A stretch of DNA of 64,000 nt. It comes from Sabethes cyaneus (lineage: Eukaryota > Arthropoda > Insecta > Diptera > Culicidae). The notes under the pieces were generated by a model. It did not search any database. It was not told where the DNA came from and saw only the letters and a program-made list of their open reading frames with translations. Where the stretch lies: NCBI RefSeq assembly GCF_943734655.1, contig NC_071353.1:138235907-138299906 (forward strand), given 5' to 3'. Each line of letters begins with the position of its first letter. The stretch's first letter is position 1. The translations under genes and the position numbers were made by a program. Positions 14,213 through 26,135 of this stretch are shown here, one piece after another.

Positions 14213-15179
14213 TTACAGTAAAAGGAGATGGTGAAGCACTTTGAGATACTGATGGTAAGCATGTTACTCGAGCACCAACCTACAAATTTGGCCACTAGGC
14301 TTTGCAGTTCAATGCAGTCGGAATCCATTTTGTTTGCCTTAGAGATTTTTACACCGTTGGTATAAAATAACCGACAAGCTAGGTTGGCAGGCGGGCTGAT
14401 AGACCATTTATAAAAAGCGAAACGAGCAGTGGTCCAAGCTTGCTCCCCTGTGGTACACCAGAGATGTTACAGAAATAATCGTAAAACTGGGACCCGATCT
14501 TCACGTTCAGCCTGCGGTGCGTTCCGTGCGATTGTAGTCACTTGCAGAACGGTACGGAACATCCAGCTTCAAGGTCTCGCAAGGCGGATACTGTGATCCA
14601 CCCGATCAAACGCTGCTTTCAGGTCCGTGTACACTGCCTTGAGGCAGTGCATTCATGTTGTACAGGCAGAGTGAGACAAAATCAACAAGATTCGTAGACA
14701 CTGATCGTTTTGCAAAAAATCCATGCTGGTCTGAAGAAATGTAGTGTTGACAGCTAGCGAACAAAACGTCGTTAACGATTATTTCGTGCACTTTAGAGCT
14801 GGAGCACTACATGGTTGTGCCTCCTTCGATAGTTTTCAACGTTGCGCTTATCACCCTTCTTGTGTACAGGGAACATAACTGGATCTTTCCATTGGGTAGG
14901 GACTTACACTGCTGGATTGAAGCATTGAACAATAATGAAAGAGGTCCAGCGAAAGCAGTAGAACATATTTTTTCAGGATGCAAGATGGAACACTGTCAGG
15001 TTCAGTCACCAAAGAATATTTTAGTTTTCCGTCAGTGGCCTCCATGGTGCTAGAAACGTCGCGTCCCAGCATCCGATCGACCGAGAATGGGGTGGCGGTG
15101 GTACTCGTAGAGTCAGAAACGACTACATTCTCGAAGATCCTGGAGCTACAACTAGATCCGAAGTCGTCGTAGGAGTTAG

Positions 15180-16190
15180 TGTGATCCGCGGAGTATTAGG
15201 CAATGAGAGGGGTTTTGAAGGTGCTCAAAAGTTTTTTGAGACGACGCCCTGAAACTCTCTAATGAGAAGACCTTGTGGCCAGGTCCCCGTATTCAGCGCA
15301 GAGTCCCGCAGTTTTATATCCATCCCGATTTTAAATGAAATAAAGTTTTTTTCTTTGTCAAGGGAATGACCTTGAACGGCCCATTGCATTGCAATCATTT
15401 CTTTCTATTTGATCAGTTAGAGATTCCACTTTGACGCTAGGGTGAATTCTGGACAGGTAGCACCAGAATCATTCCTTCGGAGGAGGAACAGTTATTAAAG
15501 CTTCAGGAGTCGAAGGCTTCGTACCTCCCAGGAGTGCACAGTGGGATTTTGCAAAAAAGTAGAGTAAAATGCTCTTCTTTTGGCAAACACTGCTGTTAAT
15601 ACATGCGTGTCGGAAACAAGCATCACACCATTGGAATTCTTATAAAAATATATTACTTTTGGCATCAAAATATTGATTTTAGCCCAGCGGAATTTTGAGA
15701 TATTGAGACAAAGGACTTTTTTTCGAAAAAATCCCCACTGTGGAGAAGCTTGAAAACCCTGAAGCGCTCATCACGACGACATATTCATCGTCGTCACAAC
15801 AACTCTTGGGGCTAGTGGTGTAGAGACAGTCTCTTGCACCTTCTTAGAAAGCGGTTCCATTTGCTTGCCTTTAACTAAGATAGCCTGCTTCGATTCGCTA
15901 ATGGCCTCACTATGGTTGGCAGCAATTGGAGACACAGCCTGACCGACGAAGGATAAAGCCTGTTTAAAACGAATCTCTTTCATTAATGCGACGTAGTGGT
16001 CGCACATCCAAAAGAAATTCTTTCGCTCATTGAGCACTTTCATGTCATACGAGTTCAATCGTACACATTTCGCATGAGTGCCTTGTTCACAAAAGCCCAT
16101 GCAATGAATGTAAGCACCCTCCATAGTGATCCCCTTGCCGTGATGAACCACCAAGATACTTTGAGCACAGCAGTTAGTCACCTCAAATCA
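15180..16190 (-). pseudogene. CR1-like ORF1 with PHD-type zinc finger, decayed
   Basis: An open minus-strand stretch at 16181-15771 gives 136 residues. A Cys/His pattern near its start (CMGFCEQGTHAKCVRLNSYD, then FWMCDHY) matches the PHD-like finger found in ORF1 of CR1-type elements. One expected Cys of the first pair is Val-Val in this copy. After a stop, decayed text continues: FWCYLSRIHPSVK near 15450, a GTWPQGLLIREFQ-like end near 15270. These are the usual C-terminal blocks of this ORF1. ORF1 proteins bind element RNA. It is upstream of, and in the same orientation as, the ORF2 remnant, so both belong to one insertion. Confidence 0.68.
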
Positions 16191-16199
16191 AGTTACTTT

Positions 16200-16690
16200 G
16201 AAATCGGTTAAATCTTTTGAATTTTGAAAACATTATAATTATCTAACTGTGAAGGAGTGCAATTATCAATTGCATCGCTTTACCACAGACAACAGACTAA
16301 CAGGGTCAAAGAAAGTAATCGATTATTTGTGTGTAAAATCTTCTGCTTGGGCCCTCCAGTAGTAGTTTTCCAAGCGCATCAAAAATATGCATGTACCTTT
16401 ACGGTAAAGGCTTTACCAATATTACTTTGCGTTTGAGTTACGTATTACCGATAGGAGAAGCATCAAAATGAAGCCTGGTTTCAACTTACCACCTATTGCT
16501 CGACGGGTGCTCCATTGAGGGATTACTCGTTGATTACATAAAAGTAGCAAAAGCGCAAAAAATTACCTTACATTACTCAGAAAGATCATAGCAAGCATTG
16601 AATTTGTAGATTTGAATCACGCCGTTTTGAGCCTTGGTAAAGATATTCGAACCAAACCTCGAGAAAACATCTCCCTGGCTAAAAAGGTGA
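16200..16690. other. Unassigned AT-rich stretch
   Basis: Flanks the 5' side of the CR1-like element. No gene or repeat is recognised. Confidence 0.4.
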
Positions 16691-16694
16691 ATAT

Positions 16695-17050
16695 AGAAAT
16701 ATCAACCCTTCCCCCACGTTGAAGTCATTTTGCCACTTTATTGGTAGCACATCCTTGCCACAACACAATACATCCACTTTCCACTACTCTTCCAATGAAA
16801 TGGCAGATGTGTGCATATATATAGAGTCGTATTACAAACGAACACTACAGCTGTTGCACACTTTTCCAACACTGATATCAAATTCACCTAGGTTTAATCG
16901 TGCCGCCGATAAGAGTTTGTAATCTGTTGGGATCAGAAACTTTTGTTATTTTTCTGACACACCTCCCTAACGTAGACATCAAATTGGTCTAGATTTAATC
17001 GCTATCGTAAGAAATTTTGTTGGGACGAGGAGACTTTGTTACATTTTTTT
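16695..17050. repeat. Inverted copy of the about 100-bp monomer array
   Basis: Two monomers related to those at 8.2-8.77 kb occur in the opposite orientation, with anchors (atcaaatt) at about 16877 and 16979, 102 bp apart. The leading part (CCCCCACGTTGAAG near 16712) matches the reverse complement of the sequence near 8755. Together with the first array it forms a long, diverged inverted repeat 8 kb apart. Confidence 0.7.
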
Positions 17051-17076
17051 AAAGGAAAGTAATCGAAATCACAGTA

Positions 17077-17205
17077 CACCCAATTCTTTTTTTGCACGGA
17101 TTTTTTTTGCACGACTTTTTTGCATGGTTTCTCGAAATAACACGGTTTATTTTTGCACGTTTTTTAACACGATACGCATCCCCCGTGTAAAAAAAGAATT
17201 TGGTG
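17077..17205. mobile_element. TA-flanked palindromic MITE (CACCCAATTC ends)
   Basis: TA at 17075-17076 and 17206-17207 flank an element that begins CACCCAATTCTTTTTTTGCA and ends with the near-complement AAAAAAAGAATTTGGTG. The interior repeats TTTTTTGCACG several times. The 75 bp that follow (from about 17217) recur at about 41862. Confidence 0.75.
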
Positions 17206-17207
17206 TA

Positions 17208-18687
17208 ATGGTGTAATTTACCAGTCGTCCCTACCTGTGAAACTGGGCCATCATGAAGAAAATGTATGGGAAGAATTGACCTGGAAACTTTAAGACGTAA
17301 GTCGAAGTTTTACGGTGTGACTGATTCAGTTACTAATCTGTTTCTCTTCCGTCACTAGCAAGGTCGACACCAAGAAAACTGTAATCCGTAGATAAAAAAG
17401 TGTGGACTGCTACTTTACTAAAAATCGTATTACTACTGCACTAGTAAAGCTCGAAACGGACGCATATAAAAACGAATTTTACCGCCTGGCTGACTGCTTT
17501 ATTTCGCACCGGTCGTCCAAGACCGGGCCCAAAATTCACCGTAATCCCACTGGAAATTGATCACTTCCTGCGAGTGGCGAGTGGCAACGCCAGTGACGCT
17601 TAAAAGCTGCTTTCTTCTTTCACTTTCTTTGGCCAAACGAAACCATCGAAACCATCGTGTAATTCGATACGCGAGTATAATTGAATTAAATTAAACGAAA
17701 TTGCTTCAATTTGTTTTCTTATCATCAACAGACGACGACGACGACGCTGCATCCCTTGACTTTTGCCAATTCTCAAGGCAGCAGGAATGCTAAAATAAAG
17801 CTTTCCCCCTTCAAGCATGCGTTCTCTCTCTCCATTTGGAGTTGTGCCGAATAATGAAATGGAACAGGCAGAAAAAAAGTGTGCAAATGATTAACTCGGC
17901 AAATTGAAACACACGCCGCGACTGTTTTCTCCTAGACAATAGGTACTGCTTGCCTACAAGTGTAAAAAGTGTAAAAGGAAAGCAGGGCATGCCGGAATTA
18001 AGGACCTTTCAAGGCGTAATCCCACTTTTTCTCCACCAGTCTTCCACCAAGTACTTCATCCAACAATATACTATTCGCTAGTCAACAGTCGTTTTTCCTT
18101 CTTGCCTTGTAAGGAGTGGAGAGGTATTCAACTGTATACAATGCAGAGAGGCTTAACCTTAGCGCCCAACGAACCGTGCAAACGATATGGAAAATTAAAA
18201 CTCAAGGAGAGCAGCCACACGCGCACAGACCAGGCACCAGTTACCTTCTACGTAAATTTTCTTTCTGTGATGCCGAGGCCGTGGCAATCAGAGCCAGAGC
18301 TAAGGATTTTCTACGGCAGTAAAATATACTGCGAAAAGAAAGTGCCACCGTTAATTCTTTTTGTTTTATTTCACGTTAAGTAGCTTTCGTCTTGTTAGGT
18401 TGATTTGCATGTTTTTGAGGCTTGAATGGATGGGCTTGGGTCTGGGGCATGAGGAAAGATTTTCGGAGGAATGGGCGATAAAAATGAAGCGAACGATTTG
18501 GGTGGCCAGATTTGTGTGGATTCGTTTAGATTCATTGTTAGCTTTGAGCTAGGTACTTTCATATTTTTTCAGTGGAACTTAGTTGGTTCCGAATACCGCT
18601 AACCGCATCATCGCTTCTAGCCAGTTGTATGGTTTGCTACAGTTTAAAAGTTAATTGTTTTCAAAAAGTGTGTCATTTTTTTATTAA
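17208..18687. other. Unassigned DNA
   Basis: 17217-17290 is a dispersed repeat also found at 41862. 17300-18680 shows no gene I can support; it is moderately GC-rich in parts (CGACGACGACG at 17731). Short open frames at 18102-18552 have no recognisable content. Confidence 0.4.
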
Positions 18688-19970
18688 ACCCCTTCTAGGG
18701 GGTGACATTGTGCCAAAAACATAAAGTAAATACCTAAACGGTGAACATTAGCATGTTTATAAACAATACACATAAATATCAGTATAAAGTAGTTCATATG
18801 GGTCCGTCCATGAACTAAGTGGACTACAGCAAAGTAGGTTCATTAATTGGGCGGTTCGTTAATTGGGCGTTCGCTAATTGGGCTATGTGACAACTTGAAT
18901 GTCAAAATTGTATGGAATTTTCGAGTTTAGAATTTTCTAACAACTGTCAGTCGGCCCAATTAGCGAATCAGCTGGAGTGCAGTCGTTGGCCCAATTAACG
19001 AATTCAGGCTGTATTAGGGGCAGGGGGTCGACCAAAAACAACGCATCATACAAAAAGTGTGAACGAAAATAACCCGGGGAGGTCTGAAATAACTAAAAAT
19101 GAGTTCGTAGTCAATGGACAGCCTTTATATAGCCAATAGCGTTTCTAGGGTTAACAAGGGGGAGATATATGGAGGGCGTGTATGCTAAGGGGGCATACCT
19201 ATTTGATCACTTAACAAAAGTATCCATTACTTCGTTCGAGAACCCGCGGCCGCAGAACATGAGGCCCATTCCACCCCCTCCCACCTCCTTAAAACTGGCA
19301 GTTTATACACGGTATAATATATTCGTCTTATATTAGAGTGTTTATTCAAAGCATCTGAAATTTCCCGAGAAAAAGTAAAAATTAGCATAAAATATTTAGC
19401 AGACCTATGATGCTGTTTGCTCCAAAATGGATTATGCAATCTAATCTGTCAAAATATTGTGCTCAATAGTAAAGAATGTGAGTGTACTGGTGTATACTGA
19501 CGTATTTTTGTTGTGTATGTGAAATCCACAAATTGGATCGATCATTATGGCTTGGCACAATCTCAGCCCCGTGAAGCTCGAAAAGTACAAAGTTTCGAAA
19601 AATATTATTTTCGTAATCAAAACTTATCCAACGCATAATTAACCTTTCAATACATTGTAAGTGATTAGTTTATATATCTTCAAAATAGCAGGTTGATGCG
19701 ATTTCTTGTTTGGGTTGGTTCATGCGGGACATTTTTTACAAGCGTTATTTCCGAATATTTTTTAACGTGAACTTTGAAACCCTGTTTAGGCTAAATAGTT
19801 TGCTAATATTATCTGTGTTCCATTCTAAGTTATGAATAAATATGTTATGTTCATGATCATTTTGAATTTAGGTCACCAGTTTCTATAGATATAATAAATT
19901 TTCATAAATAAACATTTTTGGTTTTTGGCACAATCTCGCCCCCGTGGCACAATCTCAACCCGGATGGCGG
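18688..19970 (+). mobile_element. TIR element, copy 1 (left-truncated, with nested MITE)
   Basis: Its right end reads GGCACAATCTC...CCCGGATGGCGG and is followed by TA. The internal sequence matches the reverse complement of 44475-45570 over more than 1 kb (shared blocks include GTTTATAAACAATACACATA and the run around the GCGGCCGC site near 19247). Its left TIR is absent, so it starts inside the family sequence. It carries a 185-bp insertion at 18827-19011 that copy 2 lacks. No transposase is visible, so it is non-autonomous. Only about 47 bp separate its right end from the tRNA-Gly gene at 20018. Confidence 0.78.
18827..19011. mobile_element. TA-flanked MITE with TTAATTGGGC repeats, nested in the TIR element
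   Basis: It begins CAGC and ends GCTG, and TA is present on both sides (18825-18826 and 19012-19013). TTAATTGGGC-type motifs occur near both ends in opposite orientation. Copy 2 of the host element has a single uninterrupted TA at the matching place (in reverse orientation near 45434), so this is a true insertion with the TA duplication of Tc1/mariner-type elements. Confidence 0.88.
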
Positions 19971-20017
19971 TACTCGAAGTGATTTCCGTGAGCTAAGTCG
20001 TTGAGGAATTCTAACAA

Positions 20018-20088
20018 GCATCGGTGGTTCAGTGGTAGAATGCTCGCCTGCCACGCGGGCGGCCCGGGTTCGATTCCCGGCCGATGCA
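20018..20088 (+). tRNA. tRNA-Gly (anticodon GCC)
   Basis: All 71 nt equal the gene at 12336: full acceptor pairing GCATCGG/CCGATGC, anticodon GCC at 20050-20052, and a consensus B box. A long T run starting about 8 nt downstream is a strong Pol III terminator. The 5' flank (from about 19973) is related to that of the other tRNA-Gly gene. Confidence 0.97.
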
Positions 20089-20345
20089 GCAAAAGTTTTT
20101 TTTTTCAATTTCCATTTTAACGAATAAATATTATGGCTATTGAACAAAAGGCGTTTTTGTATCCCAGCACTAGACCAAGGACCTTTGACCGGAGAACAAA
20201 GTTCCATTAGTTTGGTCCCATGTGGTGTTAGTATTCGAGTATTTCTTAAATTGAGTTTTTAAAACTAATTTTTATAAAGTTTTCTGAAATGGTGCTTTTT
20301 TGTACTTTTTTTTAATTTTTTTAATTTCTTTAGGGTTTCTTAGCC

Positions 20346-20353
20346 CCTCTCTC

Positions 20354-20410
<57 letters not shown>
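20346..20410. repeat. (CT)n microsatellite
   Basis: About 65 bp of CT with a single A interruption, followed by a pyrimidine-rich stretch to about 20465. Confidence 0.97.
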
Positions 20411-20412
<2 letters not shown>

Positions 20413-20779
20413 ACATCTCTTTCATTCCCTCTTTTTTCTCTGTTTTCTTTCTTTCTGTCCCTCTTCAGCATGAGAAACTCCGGTCCCAACCTCTGGCGGG
20501 AGAAATAGATGGAGTTTGTTAAAGTGAATCGTTTTGCGTTTACCGATTATCCTCGTGACTTATTTCTCACGATTGATATCGGTTTATAACGTAATAAACT
20601 ACAAAATAAAATTAAAATTTTAAATTCTTTCAACTAGCTCTAGACCTAATTTTGTTTTAGTATTTTATTTAGTATTTAAAGTTCATCGATTGAAAATGTT
20701 ACATAATATTTTAATAACCATCTTAATGTGAGTATAATGGAAATGGCAACCTTAGTATATTAGGTCGGTCGTGCGACAG

Positions 20780-20851
20780 TCCCATATTGTCTAGTGGTTA
20801 GGATATCCGGCTCTCACCCGGAAGGCCCGGGTTCGATTCCCGGTATGGGAA
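20780..20851 (+). tRNA. tRNA-Glu (anticodon CTC)
   Basis: A 72-nt cloverleaf identical to those at 7640 and 10621; anticodon CTC at 20813-20815, B box GGTTCGATTCC, discriminator A. The downstream flank CACATGGCTTTCTTTTATC matches the 3' flank of the gene at 7640 apart from one base and contains the TTTT terminator. Confidence 0.97.
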
Positions 20852-21383
20852 CACATGGCTTTCTTTTATCGTGGTTCCCCTCGAGCATGAAATCCTTGTT
20901 TCATTTTCTTTGTTTTAAGCTAACTGAGGATTTTTTAACGTTTGTAAACTTTCATAGAATTATTTGAGACGACTGAAACTTTTTTAAAAATTTTCCAAGA
21001 TATTTTTTTTGAATATATATCAAGTTTTCTTCCGTGGATTTTTTAAGTTTCTGTACCCTTTTGATTTTTCTTTAAATTGTTGTTTCTTTTTGGAATTTTT
21101 AGCCAATTTAGTACGTTTATGTTCCATAAAAGACTTGGGATTTTTCAGCACTTTTTAGGCATTTTCCTACTTTTTCTACTGCTGCTAGTCTGTTTGGGGA
21201 GTAGTGAAGGTTGAATTGGAGTTTTATTAGATTTTTATGAACTTTTTCTGAATCCTGTTGCCTATTTGTGTTTTTGAGTTTTTATGACGTTTGTGCTTTT
21301 GAGTTTTTGCTTTGTATGTTTTGAACTTTAATAGTTTTCTGGAAAGTGTTCGGATTCTTTGGACTTTTTTGGTACTCTGTTGG

Positions 21384-21965
21384 ATTACAGGATGGTTCCG
21401 ATTATATCCGGATTGGCAACCCTGCTCTTGTAGGATAAACAGTCGGTTAGGCACGTTCTTATTTTCTTATTTACTTAATACAATACCAATATTAGATAAA
21501 TAAACTATAATCGGGAAGAGGGAGGGAGCATCAGAGCACTTGTTTGAAGCGGTGTGCCTAGGGAGAGTGAAACAGTCAACTTTCTAGGGTTAATCTTGGC
21601 CCGATTAACAACACATCGTGGATAATGTGCAGGCTCTTCTCCCCACTCCTCATCGTTTATTCAACGATTGACTCAGGGTACTTAGCCCTTGAGAGGAGAT
21701 TCTCTAAATCCCTGGTACGTGTAAGTGATGTTGCTTACCGATCAATTTCCTTTTGGCCCTTCATACAAGAGATGGGAAGCATGCCCAATCGTTGAAAATG
21801 TATAACTCTTTTTGACATGATAGGCTCATTGCTATGAACGGATGTTCTGCTAAGGCAGGTGGTAGTACCATATATTCATATATTATGGTTCCGATTATAT
21901 CAGCCCCCGATTATATCTACTCCCGATTACATGAGCTTTTATTTCCGATTATATCAGGCCCAAAA
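21384..21965. repeat. Region with repeated CCGATTATAT motifs
   Basis: TTCCGATTATAT or a near variant occurs once near 21397 and four times between 21889 and 21955 at irregular spacing. The cluster may mark the ends of a decayed TIR element, but I could not define clean borders. No coding content. Confidence 0.45.
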
Positions 21966-24900
21966 AATTTTTTTTGTTTATTCTTTTTAAGTTATTTAAT
22001 GTTTTTTTGAGGTCATAGAACAACCAAATCAGTGTCTTTATGAAGCAGGCTTCACAGTGATCCAAACAGCGAAATACGTGATCGTGTGAGATATTATTTA
22101 TGGTGTCTTTGGCAATAAATTTTGGTATAAAAAACCCCTTCGTTTGACAGGAAACATTATGTGATTAGTCCCCTTAAAAGTGAAATACGAAATTTATTTT
22201 CTTACATATGTGAGATGCAGGTTTGATGCGTTCAGCAAAGATGCAGCAAATATCAATACAAACAACTTTATGAAAGATATCATAGCTATATCTCTTCATA
22301 TAAATTAGCTACGGAGCGTTATTTGCGGACAAACGCTCAAAAACAGTTTTTGTCCCTAACTTATTCTGGTCAATTTTTACGTGTTTATAGTGTTCTAAAA
22401 AGTTATTTGTCTTACTAAAATCCACGTTTTAGTGGAACATCATTATACGCTATTTTCTAAATTTTCCGAGATATTGAGCTTTTTCTATGAAAAATAGTAC
22501 TTCTTTGAGCTCAAATATTTCTCAAGGTAATTGGTGGAGATCAAACAACGCACACATAAAAGTACAACAAAAAAACCTGTAAAAGCAAGTATCAGTTGTC
22601 TGTATCTGATTGTATCCTCAAAAGTTAGTTATTTTAAAAAGTGCTTTTTCGCACCACGAATCGTTCGTATAAAACTTAATTTGGGTGTATTTTCGACTTC
22701 ATTTTCGTAAAAAAATTACTAATTCTTTTCAATTACTATTTTTTTCAGCTATCTCTATCTTTATCTATCTATCTATCTCTCGCTATTCTGCTCTTCCCTT
22801 TATATGTCTCTTGTTTTCTATTTCGTTCTACCTTTCTAGTTTCGTTTTTCGTCCTTTTCTCTCTAGTTTTATCTTTTTTCTGTCCGTCGTTTAGTCTTGC
22901 TTTCTATTTCCTGGCCTATTCTTCGCTCTTATCAGTCCGGATTTCTCTGTTTTCAGTCTTGATTTTCATTTAGTTTTTCTCTTTCGAGTTTTCGGCTTTT
23001 TTCTATTTTTTGTTTTACTTGTATATGCGAGATGATAGAATCGAGAGAATAGTAACAAAATAAGGTATTAGATTACCTGCTAAACATTGCCGGTAGTTTA
23101 GTAGGTAAAATAATCGAGTACCAATCGAAAGACCGTGGAAAGACGAACCTGATATTGCACAACCAGATATATTTTTGGTCTATATTGAAATTTTCCAGTT
23201 TACTCAATTAATCATTCTTCGCATCAGACATTCCTCTCCTCCTAAAAAGTATTTTTTCTTCCGTTTTTTTCCAGTCGCGTTTGTAGTTTTCTGTCTCGGT
23301 ATCTCCTTTTCTATTTTTTATGTTTTCGTCTGTTCTGTTCTTCCTGTTGTTATGTTCTGCTTTTCCTCCTTTTCCGTCAAGTTCTGCTTGTCGGTTTATC
23401 TCGTTGGTCTTCCCTTTACAGGTTTTTCTCTCCTTTTTCTTTTTTTCTTTTCTCGTATCGCAATTTTTCTGCTCCCGTATTTTCTCCTTTTCTTCTGTTC
23501 CGTTTCGTTTTTTCTCCGTTAAAAAAATTGCTACGCCTAAATAATCGTAAGGGAAACGGAACCAAAAAGAATAAGGTGGTTCTATTAAGTTTTGTTACAA
23601 CGTTTTACAGTTTTGTTTTGAACGTATATTTGATTGTTCTTCCGAGCATACCAAAAAATCGAGAAACGAAAACTAGAGCAGGCTCCAGGAGGAAAAACGT
23701 CGATGATAATCTCGATCAGTTATCAACTCATCAATCTGGGGATTGTTCCAGAAAATTTCACACGGACGAAAAACCGGATTTCGTCTGCAAAAATCCTGTT
23801 CGCAGGATCGTGTGTTGCGATGCAAAGTTAACCGACGTTCTTTTTTCATTTACTACAAGCCACGGTGGACCAAAAACAATGTAACCATAGTACATCCACA
23901 ATATCCACAAAACTTATCCAAAGGTACAGAGCATACCGTGCGTCGTCGTCGTTGCCAGTTACCAGTTACTGTAAGTGCACTGCTGGCGAAGGCGACTCGC
24001 TCCCTTCGAAATGTACTTACGGATCGTTAACGCTGGCGGTCACTACCGGCATCCGTGCCGGGCGTTTCCGACTCCATCATCCGGAGGCGACACTGTATAT
24101 GAGCTAGCAATAATGAGATGTTGATGAAGATAATAAAAACAATAATTAGCTCAAACGGAAGACGGAAAGGGTAAGTCACTGCCCGACCGGAAGTGCCATT
24201 GTCGAAACCTGCCGACCAGAAGAAGCGGCAGCAACCATTCGGTGGCAGTTTCGTTGTATGTTTTGGGTCGGATGCCTCATTTTCCCTTTCCCTCCTTCTT
24301 AGAGGGCACAATTTTTTTCCGACCGTTCGGTTTCACTTGACGCACAATTTGAGTTAATGTCACTTTAATAAATCTCGGCTCCCAGTGCCAATGTTGCTAT
24401 TTGCGACGGACGGAAGAAGACACATTTTCTTTTCCTCCCGGAGGGAGGAGGGATGCCTCTAAATCTAGGTATTTAGGAGAATATTACCTCGTGGGTCGCT
24501 TTCGAGGTTGGTTTTGTGTAACGAGGGATTTACCGTATAGCTGAGGCATGAATAAAGTTTTTATTCTCGCACAGCGAGTAAAAGAAGTAAATTAAAAGAT
24601 CCACTTAGTGCTAATACCTTCGCCAGGGAATGGCACGTTTTTCAGTGCCGATGAGCTGTCGATGGCGATGATGACGATGCGGTCGCTTCTTTTTCTTGCC
24701 ACAAAACCATCGACGTTCTGTTATTGTTGGGACTCTTTGTCCTTTCGAAGATATCTTGATAATGATAACGACCTCGCGAAATAAACTTACTCGACGACAA
24801 TGGGTACTTGGAACCTTACAAACTTTACTCACATCGAACTTTTAAAAGCAGATTTTCCATTTTAATTGAATAAGTTACTTTTAAAACTAAACCATTTGTG

Positions 24901-26045
24901 ACCATAGGAAGCTTTCTAAGCTCAAGAAAAACTTTAATCAACCTGACTTTTTTTCCACCCGGATTAACCGTTAATGCCGGCTGAGAATATAAAACTTATT
25001 TCGACTCAAATACCTCGGTTAAACTGAGTGGACAAAAAATAAGAAAACATAAAGAACTAAGACAACGGTTTTGTGGCCCAGCCCGGTGGTATGCCCTGCA
25101 CAGTTTGGTCCTTAATCTCTGCTGAACAAACGAACGAACGGAATAACGTTCTCGCGTACCGTGGTGGTTGCTTTTGACAGTAGCTTTCACTAGGTAGGGT
25201 ACCTACCACCGGAGGATACCGGGGCGTGGCGTGGAAGGCAAATTGCTTTTCACGCGCGTAGCCTTATGCAAACAGTTTTTCCTCGCTGGCTGGCTGGCTG
25301 GCCCTGGGAAAGTTGACTCTTTTGAGTGCGGTTTTCGTGACGCTGCGCCGTGTTGTGTTGTGCTGATGCTGGTGGGCGGAATAAGGGTGCAAAAATGTGA
25401 TACAAAGTTATATAAATTTAGCGGAGAATATTGCTAAGATTAGTGGGAGATGAGACACGGAGTCCCTAAATGGGTTTATCTACACTTTTTATCTCGTTAA
25501 TGCGAATTACAATAGATGATGATGAGATCCACCTATAATGCTGTTGGATGGTGGAATGAAAAGAAAAAAAAGCGAATGTTAGTCAGAATGCTGGCGGAAT
25601 GTCGTTGAGTTTATAACAAAGCCGTTCCGTTTGGCAGGAAAATGAGAAACTTAAAATTTATTTGCGAGATGCAAAGCTATGCTCCATTACGAACCGCGGT
25701 ACCTTGACGGTGGTGTTGAATTAGATTAAAATCAATTTTATGTGGTATTTGAGCAATAATATAACCTCTTTTTAAGTAAGCATTAAATTCATTTAATTTA
25801 AGTTAATTTAAAAGGAAGAGTTGTTAGCAAGTTGTCATTGTCTTAAAACTGAAGATATTTAAATGTTATTAAACATAAAGTTGAATAATAAAACTGTATT
25901 TGATTATCTTAAACTAAACTGCTGCTTAAACGAAAGTGCTGCCCCTTAAGCTGATTACTATTGGTTGCTTAGGTAATTGTGTAAAATATCTTAAAATATT
26001 GATCTTGAAACCGCTGAGTTATTAGCGCTCAGAACCTCATTTTTT
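21966..26045. other. Unassigned DNA with long pyrimidine-rich tracts
   Basis: 22740-23520 is strongly CT/T-rich on the plus strand and gives spurious Phe/Ser-rich frames. 23540-25450 is less AT-rich and looks single-copy, with no recognised exon. 25450-26045 is AT-rich. No gene is supported. Confidence 0.45.
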
Positions 26046-26135
26046 CATAACGCTCGCATTTTTTGATTTTTTGGAATGACACCCTATACCAGCAACCTTC
26101 CTGAAAGACGTAGCCCTATGTTAAAAGTATGAAGG
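26046..26135 (+). repeat. Dispersed repeat, partner at 42084-42175
   Basis: A segment starting CATAACGCTCGCATTTTTTG and running through TGGAATGACACCCTAT to a GTAGCC...GT.AAAAGTAT end recurs in the same orientation at 42084-42175 with scattered differences. Probably a remnant of a repeat family; no ends defined. Confidence 0.65.

Larger units (their letters stand above)
13265..15080 (-). pseudogene. CR1/Jockey-type retrotransposon ORF2 (RT and C-terminus), decayed and interrupted
   Basis: In minus-strand order, RT fingers (PDSVPSCILKK near 15000, PMERSSYVPCTQEG near 14860) come first. YISSDQHGFFAKRSVSTNLV is near 14720 and the palm YTDLKAAFDRVDHSI near 14600. Then come SGVPQGSKLGPLLVSLFING near 14440 and a degenerate region where FADD should be. 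SKCFTISF is near 14235, DLGVVLDSRLIFRTHYNDI near 13740, and the closing FLRYDLRNLPWRDPRNLPPY to RLVRLQLGG at 13640-13265. Two palindromic elements split the reading region (13791-13928 and about 13960-14212), and the coding text resumes correctly across them. Other stops and frameshifts are present. The endonuclease domain is missing: only about 170 bp separate the ORF1 remnant from the RT start. Confidence 0.82.

Noticed and set aside
23175..23544. Phe/Ser-rich frames that look like membrane proteins
   Set aside because: Produced by a pyrimidine-rich low-complexity tract.
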